A stretch of 60,908 nucleotides of DNA from Clostridiales bacterium. GTDB taxonomy: Bacteria > Bacillota > Clostridia > Lachnospirales > WQUN01. The notes under the pieces are model-generated. The model made no database searches. It was not told the DNA's origin and saw only the letters and a program-made list of their open reading frames with translations. This document shows, piece by piece, positions 53,312 to 60,908 of this stretch (positions are counted from its first letter, which is position 1; each line of letters opens with the position of its first letter). The stretch lies in assembly GCA_031270945.1 (NCBI GenBank), contig JAISWZ010000224.1, forward strand, positions 1-60,908. The letters run 5' to 3'. The position numbers were made by a program, and so were the translations under genes.

Positions 53312-54293
53312 CAGAAACTCCCCTTTTCATAAGATTTGCCAACCAGGAGCGGATAATTGCCCCGTTGGTGCTATACATCAGAATCAGTATCATCAAGAAA
53401 GACGTTATAAGAGAGCGCGACTGAGCCGCGACTCCTACAGCGGAAAGCCCTTGGGTAATAAACGCGGCTGTCAGGCAGCCAACTACCATGCTGATGTTTT
53501 GCTCGCAAAATCCAGCCATGAGCCCTCCAATAAACATTGGAAGCATAGCGCCAAATATGGTGCTGGATGTGGCCAAGCTGAGCTGGGGGGCTTGGCTGCC
53601 GTTGAAGGAAAGCTTTAAAAACCCTACGATAGAGACGAGAGCGCCGCAAAGAATGTAGCAAGCCAAGGCATTGCTCTTCTCGTTCAAGCCTGTGTCCACT
53701 GCGATTTTTTGCCCGAACTGGATAGCGCGGTAGTTGAAGCCGAACTGGGTAAAGTTAAGAAGAACATACATCACTACCAGGGCAACCGCCAAAAGCGCGA
53801 TCATTTGCCCAACCCCAGCCCCGCTCAGGAGCGCTGGGTGAAGAGAGATCTGGACTCCGTTTCCTCCTGTGAAGGCGAAGCTCAGCCCTTCGTATGACAG
53901 CGCCACGCCAAGGGACGTGATCATGGGAGGCAGGTTGAAAAGCAGGTACAAAAGGCCAGAAATCGCGCCAAGCAGAGCCCCTGCCGCGAGGCATGTCAAA
54001 AGCATGGCAAACGCGTTCATGTTAAACATGATAGCCAGCTTCCCGCCTATTACAGCGGAAAGCACGGACACGGATCCAAGCGAGAAGTCAAACCTGCCCG
54101 TGAACAAGTGAAGCCCAAGCGCGAACGCTGAGAACACAGTTAATGCCATGGAGTATAGAAATGCCCTAAACCCGCCTTGCTCAGCCCAAAATGGAACTCC
54201 TTTGGCAAAGCACGCCACAAGCATAATTGAAAGAGTGAAACATGGTATAATCATGGTCTTCCCTGTATTTGCCAAAAGCCTTTTAACGTTCAC
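53304..54293 (-). CDS. Ribose-type ABC transporter permease, second
   Basis: A 329-residue RbsC/XylH-like permease with about nine or ten hydrophobic segments and the family motif GRFDFSLGSVSVLSAVIGG. I chose GTG 54293 because GGAGGTG lies 5 nt upstream. It forms a heterodimer candidate with the permease at 55723-56685. Its gene follows the binding-protein gene after a strong stem-loop. Confidence 0.9.
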   Translation of the reverse strand: MNVKRLLANTGKTMIIPCFTLSIMLVACFAKGVPFWAEQGGFRAFLYSMALTVFSAFALGLHLFTGRFDFSLGSVSVLSAVIGGKLAIMFNMNAFAMLLTCLAAGALLGAISGLLYLLFNLPPMITSLGVALSYEGLSFAFTGGNGVQISLHPALLSGAGVGQMIALLAVALVVMYVLLNFTQFGFNYRAIQFGQKIAVDTGLNEKSNALACYILCGALVSIVGFLKLSFNGSQAPQLSLATSSTIFGAMLPMFIGGLMAGFCEQNISMVVGCLTAAFITQGLSAVGVAAQSRSLITSFLMILILMYSTNGAIIRSWLANLMKRGVSVG

Positions 54294-54309
54294 GTCATCA
54301 CCTCCACAT

Positions 54310-54335
54310 CGCAAGCGGGAATGATCCCGCTTGCG
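54310..54335. terminator. Stem-loop between binding-protein and permease genes
   Basis: CGCAAGCGGGA / TCCCGCTTGCG, an 11-bp perfect stem with an ATGA loop and no T run. The usual effect of such structures is to keep binding-protein mRNA abundant relative to the membrane genes. Confidence 0.65.
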
Positions 54336-54372
54336 ACTTGCGCCTAATCCCGGTTTTTTTTGAATTTATAAA

Positions 54373-55599
54373 TTATTTGTGTCTCGCCTTAAGCGCCTCA
54401 TAGCCAAGCCCTGCGAACTCAGCAAAGCTTTCTCTTGTCACTTCAGGGTGAAGGCGGACAATGTACTGCTCCATAAGAGCCTTGTTAAAGGCTGGGTTGG
54501 CCAGGTCATCCAGCGCTATTTTCTCATTGAAATCCGCTAGGGACTCCGCTGTCCAGAATGGGCCAGCGAGCCTGGAGCCGGTGCCGTCCGCGTTTTTGAC
54601 CACGTCGGCATGGCCGTCAATGGCGTTTATAAGGGCTACGATGCCAGGAGCAACGCTGGATGGATACTTTCCTACAAGATAGTCAAGTATTCCAGCTTCA
54701 AAAGAGGCTTTGGACACGGGGGTGAACGCGCCTACCTCGCTCATCTTCGCGCCGGTTATGCCCATGCCGCCCAGAAGGGTGTTCACGTCTTGGCTGCCTT
54801 CGGCAGCGATAAGCACGGCTTCAATCTTCTTGCCGCTGACAGTTTGGGTGAAGCGGTCGTTGAATGTGGCATCCAAAGCCTCAAAGCCCTGAATTCCATA
54901 GACAGCGGAGACGTTCAAGCCGGATGTTCCGCTGGCAAACTCGCCAACGCCTGGGCCTGTGACGACGTTGTTGGACTCGGGAGGAGTGTAGGAGACGCCA
55001 GCTTCAATCAGGGCATCCCTGAAGCCGTTGAAGCGGTTGACATGCATGTCTGACGGAATGTAGAGGGACAAGAGCGTGCCATACACCAAAATTTCCTTTG
55101 CGCCAGAAGATATGAAGTGCTTGGCCGCCGAATAGCCAGCGCTGTACTCGTCATCAAGGGACGGGCCCATTGTTCCCAGGTAGTAAGGAAGAGCCTTCAC
55201 TTGCTCGTAGTCTCCAATGGTAGAAAGCCCGCCTGTGCGAACATACCACATTTTAAGCTCGTTTGCCTTCTCGATTGCGGCTGGGGCGTCAACGATTCCA
55301 AGTATGCCTTCAGCGCCAGCAAGCTTCAGCTCCTCAACTGCGGTAACAGCGGATTCGGCGTCAGTGCCGGGGGCTGTGACAAACTTGAAGTCGATGTTCA
55401 TTTGCGGCCCCGCGTATTTCTGCAGGTAGTTGTTCCATTCAATCTGCTCCGCCGCCGTGTCGCTAAAGGGGATGACGCCTATGACATATTTGCGGTTGCT
55501 GTCAGCGCTAGCTGCCGCTGATCCGCCGCACCCTGCGGCTGATAGACATAACGCCGCCATGAGCAATGCGGCAACGAGCCTTTTAAGTTTGATAGCCAT
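54373..55599 (-). CDS. Lipoprotein periplasmic-type binding protein of the sugar importer
   Basis: A 408-residue lipoprotein with lipobox LSAAGC (Cys about 24) and a type-1 periplasmic-binding fold (YVIGVIPFSDTAAEQIEW, then EGILGIVDAPAAIEKANELK). It resembles the group annotated in Firmicutes as DUF3798; the sugar is not identifiable. ATG 55599 has AGGAGG 7 nt upstream. It is flanked by two permease genes, an unusual order in which the binding protein sits in the middle of the operon. Confidence 0.85.
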   Translation of the reverse strand: MAIKLKRLVAALLMAALCLSAAGCGGSAAASADSNRKYVIGVIPFSDTAAEQIEWNNYLQKYAGPQMNIDFKFVTAPGTDAESAVTAVEELKLAGAEGILGIVDAPAAIEKANELKMWYVRTGGLSTIGDYEQVKALPYYLGTMGPSLDDEYSAGYSAAKHFISSGAKEILVYGTLLSLYIPSDMHVNRFNGFRDALIEAGVSYTPPESNNVVTGPGVGEFASGTSGLNVSAVYGIQGFEALDATFNDRFTQTVSGKKIEAVLIAAEGSQDVNTLLGGMGITGAKMSEVGAFTPVSKASFEAGILDYLVGKYPSSVAPGIVALINAIDGHADVVKNADGTGSRLAGPFWTAESLADFNEKIALDDLANPAFNKALMEQYIVRLHPEVTRESFAEFAGLGYEALKARHK

Positions 55600-55611
55600 A
55601 ACCCTGCCTCC

Positions 55612-55722
55612 TAGTGCATATCCCAAATTTGAGCTTGGGGCATGCTTTTTATTTGTTTCTTGCCGCATGTGCAAGCATGCGGTTACTTAGGGCATATCAC
55701 AAAAATAAATTTTGGGATATAA
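55612..55722. repeat. Composite palindromic repeat
   Basis: TAGTGCATATCCCAAATTTG on the left and AAATTTTGGGATATAATTAA on the right with an unusual interior that includes GCATGTGCAAGCATGC. The right end supplies the TAA stop of the permease gene. Confidence 0.65.
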
Positions 55723-56685
55723 TTAAAACATCTCCGCTCTTGAGAGCGTTTTTTCCCTGTACGCAAAAGAGGCGACGAAAACCACAACCAAGAACAGCAC
55801 TGACTTGTACACCTGGCTAAGGCCTGCAGAGACGCCAAGGATAGTCAGTATTTGCGAGAGCAGGACCATTGAAAGCGAGCCTATGACGCCAGATGATATT
55901 TTGCTGTACGCGCCGCCTGAAAGCGGCATGCCGCCAAAGACTATGGCCATCATTACGTCCATGCCCAAGGATGTGCCTGTTGTCGTGGAGACTGAACGCG
56001 ACCTGGTGATCATGAGGAAAGCAGAGATGCCAACCGCCGCGCCCGAGATCAGAAATGTCACAATGGTTTGCTTTGCCACGGAAATGCCTGTCTGCGCCGC
56101 GACTTTTGCGCTCCCGCCAAGTATCTTGTTGCGCCGCCCTATCCTTGTGTAATTGAACAGGACTATGCAGACGACAAAAAACACGGCCATGAACGCGAGC
56201 CTGATCCATGTGTTGTCTACAGACCTGGCAGGCCCTGATATGTCGTTGATGATCTTGAGATCCGTCTTGCCGTCTAGCAAAATTTGCAAAATGGCAGTCA
56301 GCACTGTCATCATAGCCATGGTCATAATGAACACTGGCATCTTGAAGACAGTGGAAAGCAGGGAGTTTACAAGCCCTGCCGCAAGCCCTATCGCAATGCA
56401 GACAACAAACATGCCCCACAAGCCGAAGCCTGCGTTATAAGCCATGATCCCCAAGCAGACTGAGACGCCAGCGCTGACTCCCAGGGATATGTCAAAGGAG
56501 CCAAGGGAGAATATGAATACCGCTCCAGTGGACAGAACAGCCATGACCGCCACTTGGTCTATGATCGTCTGCAAGTGGAACAGCGAGGGCTTGAAGTTGA
56601 CGGCGAACAGGTATACGATGATGAGCAGGATCAAGCCCGCAAAGGACAGCACGGGACGAATCTTTTCAAAAATCTTTGATTTCAT
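55723..56685 (-). CDS. Ribose-type ABC transporter permease, first
   Basis: A 320-residue RbsC-like permease with about ten membrane segments and motif GSFDISLGVSAGVSVCLG. It starts 16 bp after the ATPase gene. The stop codon lies in the terminal TTAATTATATCCC of a palindromic repeat, read on the minus strand. Confidence 0.92.
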   Translation of the reverse strand: MKSKIFEKIRPVLSFAGLILLIIVYLFAVNFKPSLFHLQTIIDQVAVMAVLSTGAVFIFSLGSFDISLGVSAGVSVCLGIMAYNAGFGLWGMFVVCIAIGLAAGLVNSLLSTVFKMPVFIMTMAMMTVLTAILQILLDGKTDLKIINDISGPARSVDNTWIRLAFMAVFFVVCIVLFNYTRIGRRNKILGGSAKVAAQTGISVAKQTIVTFLISGAAVGISAFLMITRSRSVSTTTGTSLGMDVMMAIVFGGMPLSGGAYSKISSGVIGSLSMVLLSQILTILGVSAGLSQVYKSVLFLVVVFVASFAYREKTLSRAEMF

Positions 56686-56701
56686 GCGCCACCACCCTCT
56701 C

Positions 56702-58213
56702 TTAAACCATGCAGTCGATGACGCTGCGTTCGGTCAATTTTTCGGAACGAGCGAACTCTTGCTCGATTTTTCCGTTTTTCATGATTATAAGCCTATCGGA
56801 CATGCCTATCAGCTCTGTCATCTCTTCCGAGATCATGATGATCGACACGCCTTCTTTCTTCAAGCGGTACATAAGCTGGTACATGGCCTGCTTTACGCCG
56901 ATGTCGATGCCTCTTGTCGGGCAGTCCAAGATGAGGATCTTGCTTTCGGCGCCTATCCACTTGCCGAAGACAACCTTTTGCTTGTTTCCTCCTGAGAGCT
57001 GGCCGACAAACTGCAAATCCGATGAGCACTTTATGCTGAAATCGTCAACCTGCTTTTGGGAGTAGGCTTTTTCGTCCTTGGGAAAAATGAAAAACATTGA
57101 TTTAATAAGCTTGTTTAGTCCCGCAGATACAATATTGTCTCGTATGGGCGCTCTCAGAAGAAGAGCTTCGGTGTCCCTATCCTTGGACACATACCCGATA
57201 GAGTTTTTCATGGCTTGCGCTACATTTTTTATTGGCTCGGATCCTGCCAAGACCTCTCCAGAGGACGGCTTGAGCACCCCAAAGAGAAGCTTTCCCAAAG
57301 GATGCATGCCGCAGTGGGACATTCCGCCAATGCCAAGGATCTCGCCCTGGTGCAAGTCAAGGCTCAAGTCGGTTATGCCATGCCCGGTCAGGTGATGTGC
57401 TGAGAGAACCACATCGCTGCCGCAGCTGCCGTCATAATCCGATCTGTAATAGTCGCCTTTGAGCTCCCGCCCGATCATCAGGCGCTTGATCTCATCAAGG
57501 CTGAAATCCGCCTTGTCCAAAGACTGGATTATGTTGCCGTCTCGAAGAACTGTGACTCTGCTGCAGACGTCCATGACTTCCTCTATGTCGTGGGATATGA
57601 AGATCACAGACTTGCCAGCCTCGCTTTGGCGCTTGACCAAGTCGTAAAGGATTTGCCGCCCCCTTTGGGAGACAGCGGTCGTGGTTTCGTCAACTACGAA
57701 TACATCGGGCTGCTTGGCCCATACCTTGGCGATTTCTATGATCTTGCGGTCTTGCAAGTCAAGGGTGAACGCTGGCAAGGATGGATCGATGTCGTCAACT
57801 CCAATGGAGCTCAGAGCCTTTTTCGCCTCGGCTATTATGGCGTTCTTTGAAAGGAAGCCATATTTGCCGAATTTGCTGTATTCGCCAAGCGCTATGTTCT
57901 CAGCAATGGTTATGCCAGCGATAACTCCGCTTTCTTGCACAATCATGCCGATGCCGCGATTGAGCGCGTCCGTCATGCTTTCCGGCCGCCAAGGCTGCCC
58001 TTTGAAAAGCATCTTTCCGCTGTCAGGCGGCTGAATGCCGGCAAGTATTGACGTCACTGTGGACTTGCCAGAGCCGTTTTCGCCGATAAGCCCCAGAACC
58101 TCGCCTTTGCGCACCTCTATGTCTACGTTGTTAAGCGCGGTTACCACTCCGAACGTCTTTACGATGCCGCGCGTTTCAACTAGCGGGGCATCGTTACGCA
58201 TGCTCTCGCTCAA
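56702..58213 (-). CDS. Ribose-type ABC transporter ATPase (RbsA/MglA-like), second half degenerate
   Basis: A 503-residue double ATPase. The first half is intact: Walker A GENGSGKST (44-52) and Walker B VFVVDETTTAVS. The second half keeps the signature LSGGNKQKVVFGKW but the Walker A region reads GIGGMSHCGMHPLGKLLFG, and the Walker B Glu is replaced (LILDCPTRGIDIG), so that site is probably not catalytic. RbsA-type proteins commonly have one weak site. TTG 58213 has AAGGGGGG 8 nt upstream; an in-frame ATG 12 nt on is possible. It is the first gene of the operon ATPase, permease, binding protein, permease, GH3. Confidence 0.9.
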   Translation of the reverse strand: MSESMRNDAPLVETRGIVKTFGVVTALNNVDIEVRKGEVLGLIGENGSGKSTVTSILAGIQPPDSGKMLFKGQPWRPESMTDALNRGIGMIVQESGVIAGITIAENIALGEYSKFGKYGFLSKNAIIAEAKKALSSIGVDDIDPSLPAFTLDLQDRKIIEIAKVWAKQPDVFVVDETTTAVSQRGRQILYDLVKRQSEAGKSVIFISHDIEEVMDVCSRVTVLRDGNIIQSLDKADFSLDEIKRLMIGRELKGDYYRSDYDGSCGSDVVLSAHHLTGHGITDLSLDLHQGEILGIGGMSHCGMHPLGKLLFGVLKPSSGEVLAGSEPIKNVAQAMKNSIGYVSKDRDTEALLLRAPIRDNIVSAGLNKLIKSMFFIFPKDEKAYSQKQVDDFSIKCSSDLQFVGQLSGGNKQKVVFGKWIGAESKILILDCPTRGIDIGVKQAMYQLMYRLKKEGVSIIMISEEMTELIGMSDRLIIMKNGKIEQEFARSEKLTERSVIDCMV

Positions 58214-59016
58214 CGCTTTCGCCCCCCTTTTATGCCGACAAGCGCATTACTCTGCCAGCAAGCAGCACTATTTTCTGCAACCCGAAGGCGGGCTGCGAAA
58301 ACGCTCGCCAACGTCGCGCATGCCTGGGCATATCCCAATTCAATATGGCTTGCAAAAGTCCGAAGTTAAGAGTTTCCTGCGTTGCTTCGAAGAATTGGGA
58401 TATGCCCGAGTGTTTTTTTGAGAAAAAACACCTAGTGTGTTTTCGCTCGCAAAAACACTTTGCAATGCTAGATCTAAGTTTACTTGTCCTAGGGGTTATC
58501 CTCAACGCAAAATCATATTCTCTTATCTTCAAAAGCTTAAGCACTTGCTGCTGCCGCTAAGGCGAAAAGGCCCTCAGGCAGCAGCAAAATGCGCCTGTTT
58601 TGGCGCGAAAACAAAACGCATTGAGCCTTTGGGCGCGAACGCCTGTTCAAGTTCAGGGGTCAAACGCGATAAGCGCCACATTCTTTAGAGGCTTAAGCTT
58701 TTTAAGAGAGGCTCATCTTGAACGAGGGCCTGGGAATACTAAATATTGCCAGAGCAAAAATGTGAGCCTGAAACGCTTGCTGAAATATCAAGCAAAACTG
58801 TCGCCCCTTGACTGGAAATGATTAATAGTGCATAATGTATTTGAGAGGCGCTGAAAGCGCCCTGAAATGTTTAACAAAAAGAAAGGCGCATGGCGCCGGG
58901 GATTGGTGTAACTTGCCAACCTAAAGCATGAGGCTGGCTTATGGGTTAGGCCTTAGTTTTTAAAAATTTGCCGCAAGATTTTCGCGAAACAAATATTAAA
59001 ACCGGGGGGCAAATTC
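58214..59016. other. Intergenic region upstream of the AraC-GH39 gene
   Basis: About 800 bp between divergent genes, with a palindromic repeat (58326-58407), an AT-rich hairpin GTGTTTTTT / AAAAAACAC (58410-58431) and a small GGCGCT / AGCGCC hairpin (58847-58861). No supported gene. Confidence 0.6.
58326..58407. repeat. Palindromic repeat, short form
   Basis: GGGCATATCCCAATTC and GAATTGGGATATGCCC are perfect inverted ends; interior GGCTTGCAAAAGTCCGAAG. About 82 bp. Confidence 0.8.
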
Positions 59017-60908
59017 ATGGCACGGGAGCTTGTCAATGCAAAAGGGACTGTGCCGCTAAGGCTGGTAGAAATGAACCCCCCAGACATCGGGAAAAGTTGG
59101 AGAGAGGAACTGTGCCTGTTCTTTGTGCTGTGGGGAGAGGCTGAGGTGATTGTTTGCGAATCGCGGTCATTGCTCAAAGCGGATGACATCATAGCCATCA
59201 ACCCCAACACTGTTTTTGAGGCCCGTTCCCAGGAATGCAGCGCCCTGATGCTGTACATAGGCGTAAGCGCCTTGCTTGATGACAAGGACTGCCCAATGGC
59301 CTTTGACTGCGACTCCAGCAAGGCGGATGACAAAGCGCGCTTTTTCGCCTTGAAGAACCTGATCGCGACCTTTCTAAAAGAAAACGCTGGCGGGGCAAAG
59401 AACAACGCCTACTTTAACGGCGCTATAGCATACAGCCTTTTGCTGGAGCTCCAAAACAGCTTTCTTGACGTCGGCAAGACGGCGTCCGCCTTGAAAAGCG
59501 CAGAGCAAGTGCAAGGCGTAGTTCGGGAGATAAACGAGAGGTACCGCGAGGGCATAACCTTAAAAGAGCTGGCGCAGTCACAGAATTTCTCGGTGTCATA
59601 CTTCTCCATCTTCTTCAAGCGGCACTTTGGCGTGGGCTTTGCTGAGTACTACAACAGCTTCAGGCTTGAGAGGGCTGTGAGCGAGTTGCTGTCATCAGAG
59701 CAGCCTATAGAGACTATAGCGAGAAACCACGGGTTTGGCGATGTCAGGTCATTTGTTTCCCTGTTCAAGAAGCGGTACGGGATGCTTCCAAGCGCGTACC
59801 GCAAGGAAAAGGCCTCGCTTACGGATTCCTGGAGAGAGAGCGAGTTCGAGAGCGGGATCTATGGATTGTCCAAGTACTTGACTAGGCCGCAGAAGCAGAC
59901 GTATTTAAGCATGCCTGAGTCAATCGAAGAAAAGACGCTTAGCGCCGGGAAAATCAGCATACTCCACGGAACGCCGCTTAAGCACACATTCCGGGTTTTC
60001 ACTTCAGTCGGACGGGCGAAGGAGCTCCTGTACGCGGACGTGCAGAACATGCTGGCCGGGCTGCAAAAAGAGATAGGGTACCAGTACATCAAGTTTCATG
60101 GCATTTTGTCAGACGACATGCTTTTGTACAGCGAGAGCCGAGGCGTTCCAACATACAGCTTCGTGATGCTGGACAAGGCTTTGGACTTTCTGATGTCAAT
60201 AGGGCTTAGGCCGCTTGTCCAGTTCTCTTTCATGCCGAGGAAGCTGGCGACTGATTTGAATTTAAATGTCTACTTCTCGCCATTTAACGTCAGCATGCCA
60301 AATGACATGGGAAAATGGGAGCGGCTGATAAAAACCGTAACAGAGCATTTTGTCCAGCGCTACGGGATTTGCGAGGTGCGGCAATGGCTGTTTTGCCTTT
60401 GGAACGAGCCAAACGTCAACATCTTTACCCCCCAAGGGGATGAAATCATTTTTGAGCTTTACAGGATCACCAGGGCGGCTGTGAAGAGCGTAAGCAAAAG
60501 CCTGCTGTTTGGCATGCCGTCCTTGGTTCACGTGCTGACGGAAGCGGCTTGGGCAAACAGGTACTTTGAAATGTGCCGCAACTTTGGCTGCATGCCGGAC
60601 TTTTGCAACATTCATTACTATGACAATGACATCTCCCAAGGAGACATAATCCCCACGTATGAAAGCTTGAAAGAGCAGGATGCTTGGCTGAAAAAGACGT
60701 TCAAGCAGAACAACGACGAGAACGCGTTCAGGAACGCCATCCCCGCCTTCAAGGCGCTATTTGAGAAAAACGGGGCAGGAAGCCTGCCCATTTACATGAC
60801 TGAATGGAACATGACCATCTCGCACAGGAACCTGCTAAATGACACCTGCTTCAAGGCTTGCTACCTTGCCAAGAACATTCTTGAGAATTACGACGCCCTT
60901 GACAGCTT
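59017..60908 (+). CDS. AraC-family regulator fused to GH39-like domain (partial)
   Basis: Runs off the window; 630 codons are visible. The N-terminal about 110 residues look like a cupin sensor domain (VLWGEAEVIVCESRSLLKAD). Residues about 165-265 are an AraC double helix-turn-helix (ITLKELAQSQNFSVSYFSIF; then IETIARNHGFGDVRSFVSLF; ending GMLPSAYRKE). From about 285 a GH39-like TIM barrel follows (YQYIKFHGILSDDMLLYS), with the acid/base Glu in LWNEPN (E464) and the nucleophile Glu in YMTEWN (E596), both present. It may sense a xyloside-type ligand through the GH39 fold and control adjacent glycan genes. ATG 59017 follows a GGGGGG stretch. Confidence 0.9.
   Translation, partial: MARELVNAKGTVPLRLVEMNPPDIGKSWREELCLFFVLWGEAEVIVCESRSLLKADDIIAINPNTVFEARSQECSALMLYIGVSALLDDKDCPMAFDCDSSKADDKARFFALKNLIATFLKENAGGAKNNAYFNGAIAYSLLLELQNSFLDVGKTASALKSAEQVQGVVREINERYREGITLKELAQSQNFSVSYFSIFFKRHFGVGFAEYYNSFRLERAVSELLSSEQPIETIARNHGFGDVRSFVSLFKKRYGMLPSAYRKEKASLTDSWRESEFESGIYGLSKYLTRPQKQTYLSMPESIEEKTLSAGKISILHGTPLKHTFRVFTSVGRAKELLYADVQNMLAGLQKEIGYQYIKFHGILSDDMLLYSESRGVPTYSFVMLDKALDFLMSIGLRPLVQFSFMPRKLATDLNLNVYFSPFNVSMPNDMGKWERLIKTVTEHFVQRYGICEVRQWLFCLWNEPNVNIFTPQGDEIIFELYRITRAAVKSVSKSLLFGMPSLVHVLTEAAWANRYFEMCRNFGCMPDFCNIHYYDNDISQGDIIPTYESLKEQDAWLKKTFKQNNDENAFRNAIPAFKALFEKNGAGSLPIYMTEWNMTISHRNLLNDTCFKACYLAKNILENYDALDS

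Noticed and set aside
1226-58407. Insertion sequences as source of the palindromic repeats
   Set aside because: No transposase or transposase fragment was seen in this window; any autonomous partner must lie elsewhere.

Overview
The window reads as a chromosomal segment of a monoderm Firmicute, most likely an uncultured member of the Clostridia. This is inferred from four things: lipobox lipoproteins, strong AGGAGG-type ribosome sites with many TTG/GTG starts, a type IV pilus (T4P) locus with PilM/N/O but no visible secretin, and many glycan-uptake ABC systems. No rRNA, tRNA, transposase or CRISPR array is visible.

Layout. (1) 80-2373: a normal ftsZ followed by a second, shorter ftsZ paralogue whose GTP-binding and catalytic loops are altered. 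(2) 2643-4610, minus strand: prepilin peptidase and a macro-domain protein, then about 3.5 kb without convincing genes (4611-8118) that holds palindromic repeats and a local family of structured repeats. (3) 8119-24085, plus strand: the T4P locus, in the order pilB, pilT, pilC, a major pilin, a PilX-like protein, two large modular pilins (one with a von Willebrand A module, one with a LamG/concanavalin-like module), a 1.5-kb run of eight palindromic repeats, pilM, pilN, pilO, and three unrecognised genes (membrane/Pro-rich repeat, Gln/Met-rich coiled coil, membrane-anchored). (4) 24487-27210, minus strand: a DHHW/AlgX-like protein and an MBOAT O-acyltransferase, a probable polysaccharide O-acylation pair. 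(5) 27837-45700: glycan utilisation, with a plus-strand GH3, a large minus-strand operon (two substrate-binding proteins, four permeases, an NHL/TPR protein, a YIP1 protein, a DUF5696-type protein, no ATPase) and a GH30 lipoprotein with catabolite-type operators upstream. (6) 46513-49206: a transmembrane Ser/Thr kinase with an extracellular leucine-rich-repeat domain. (7) 49530-58213, minus strand: a secreted tandem histidine phosphatase, a NagZ-like GH3 and a ribose-type ABC importer. (8) 59017-end: an AraC regulator fused to a GH39-like domain, cut by the window edge.

A family of imperfect palindromes (about 80-150 bp, ends GCATATCCCAAAATT / AATTTTGGGATATGC) is scattered through intergenic DNA, with more than 18 copies, several in direct tandem and some supplying the stop codon of the neighbouring gene.

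How it fits together. The pilus locus would build and retract a surface filament carrying binding modules. The O-acylation genes would modify a surface polysaccharide. The ABC, GH3, GH30 and GH39 genes would import and cut plant- or host-type glycans. The LRR kinase could report on an extracellular ligand. The most unusual items are the tandem degenerate FtsZ, the vWA and lectin-like pilins with the unknown genes downstream of pilO, the LRR kinase, the DUF5696/YIP1/NHL transporter operon and the palindromic repeat family.
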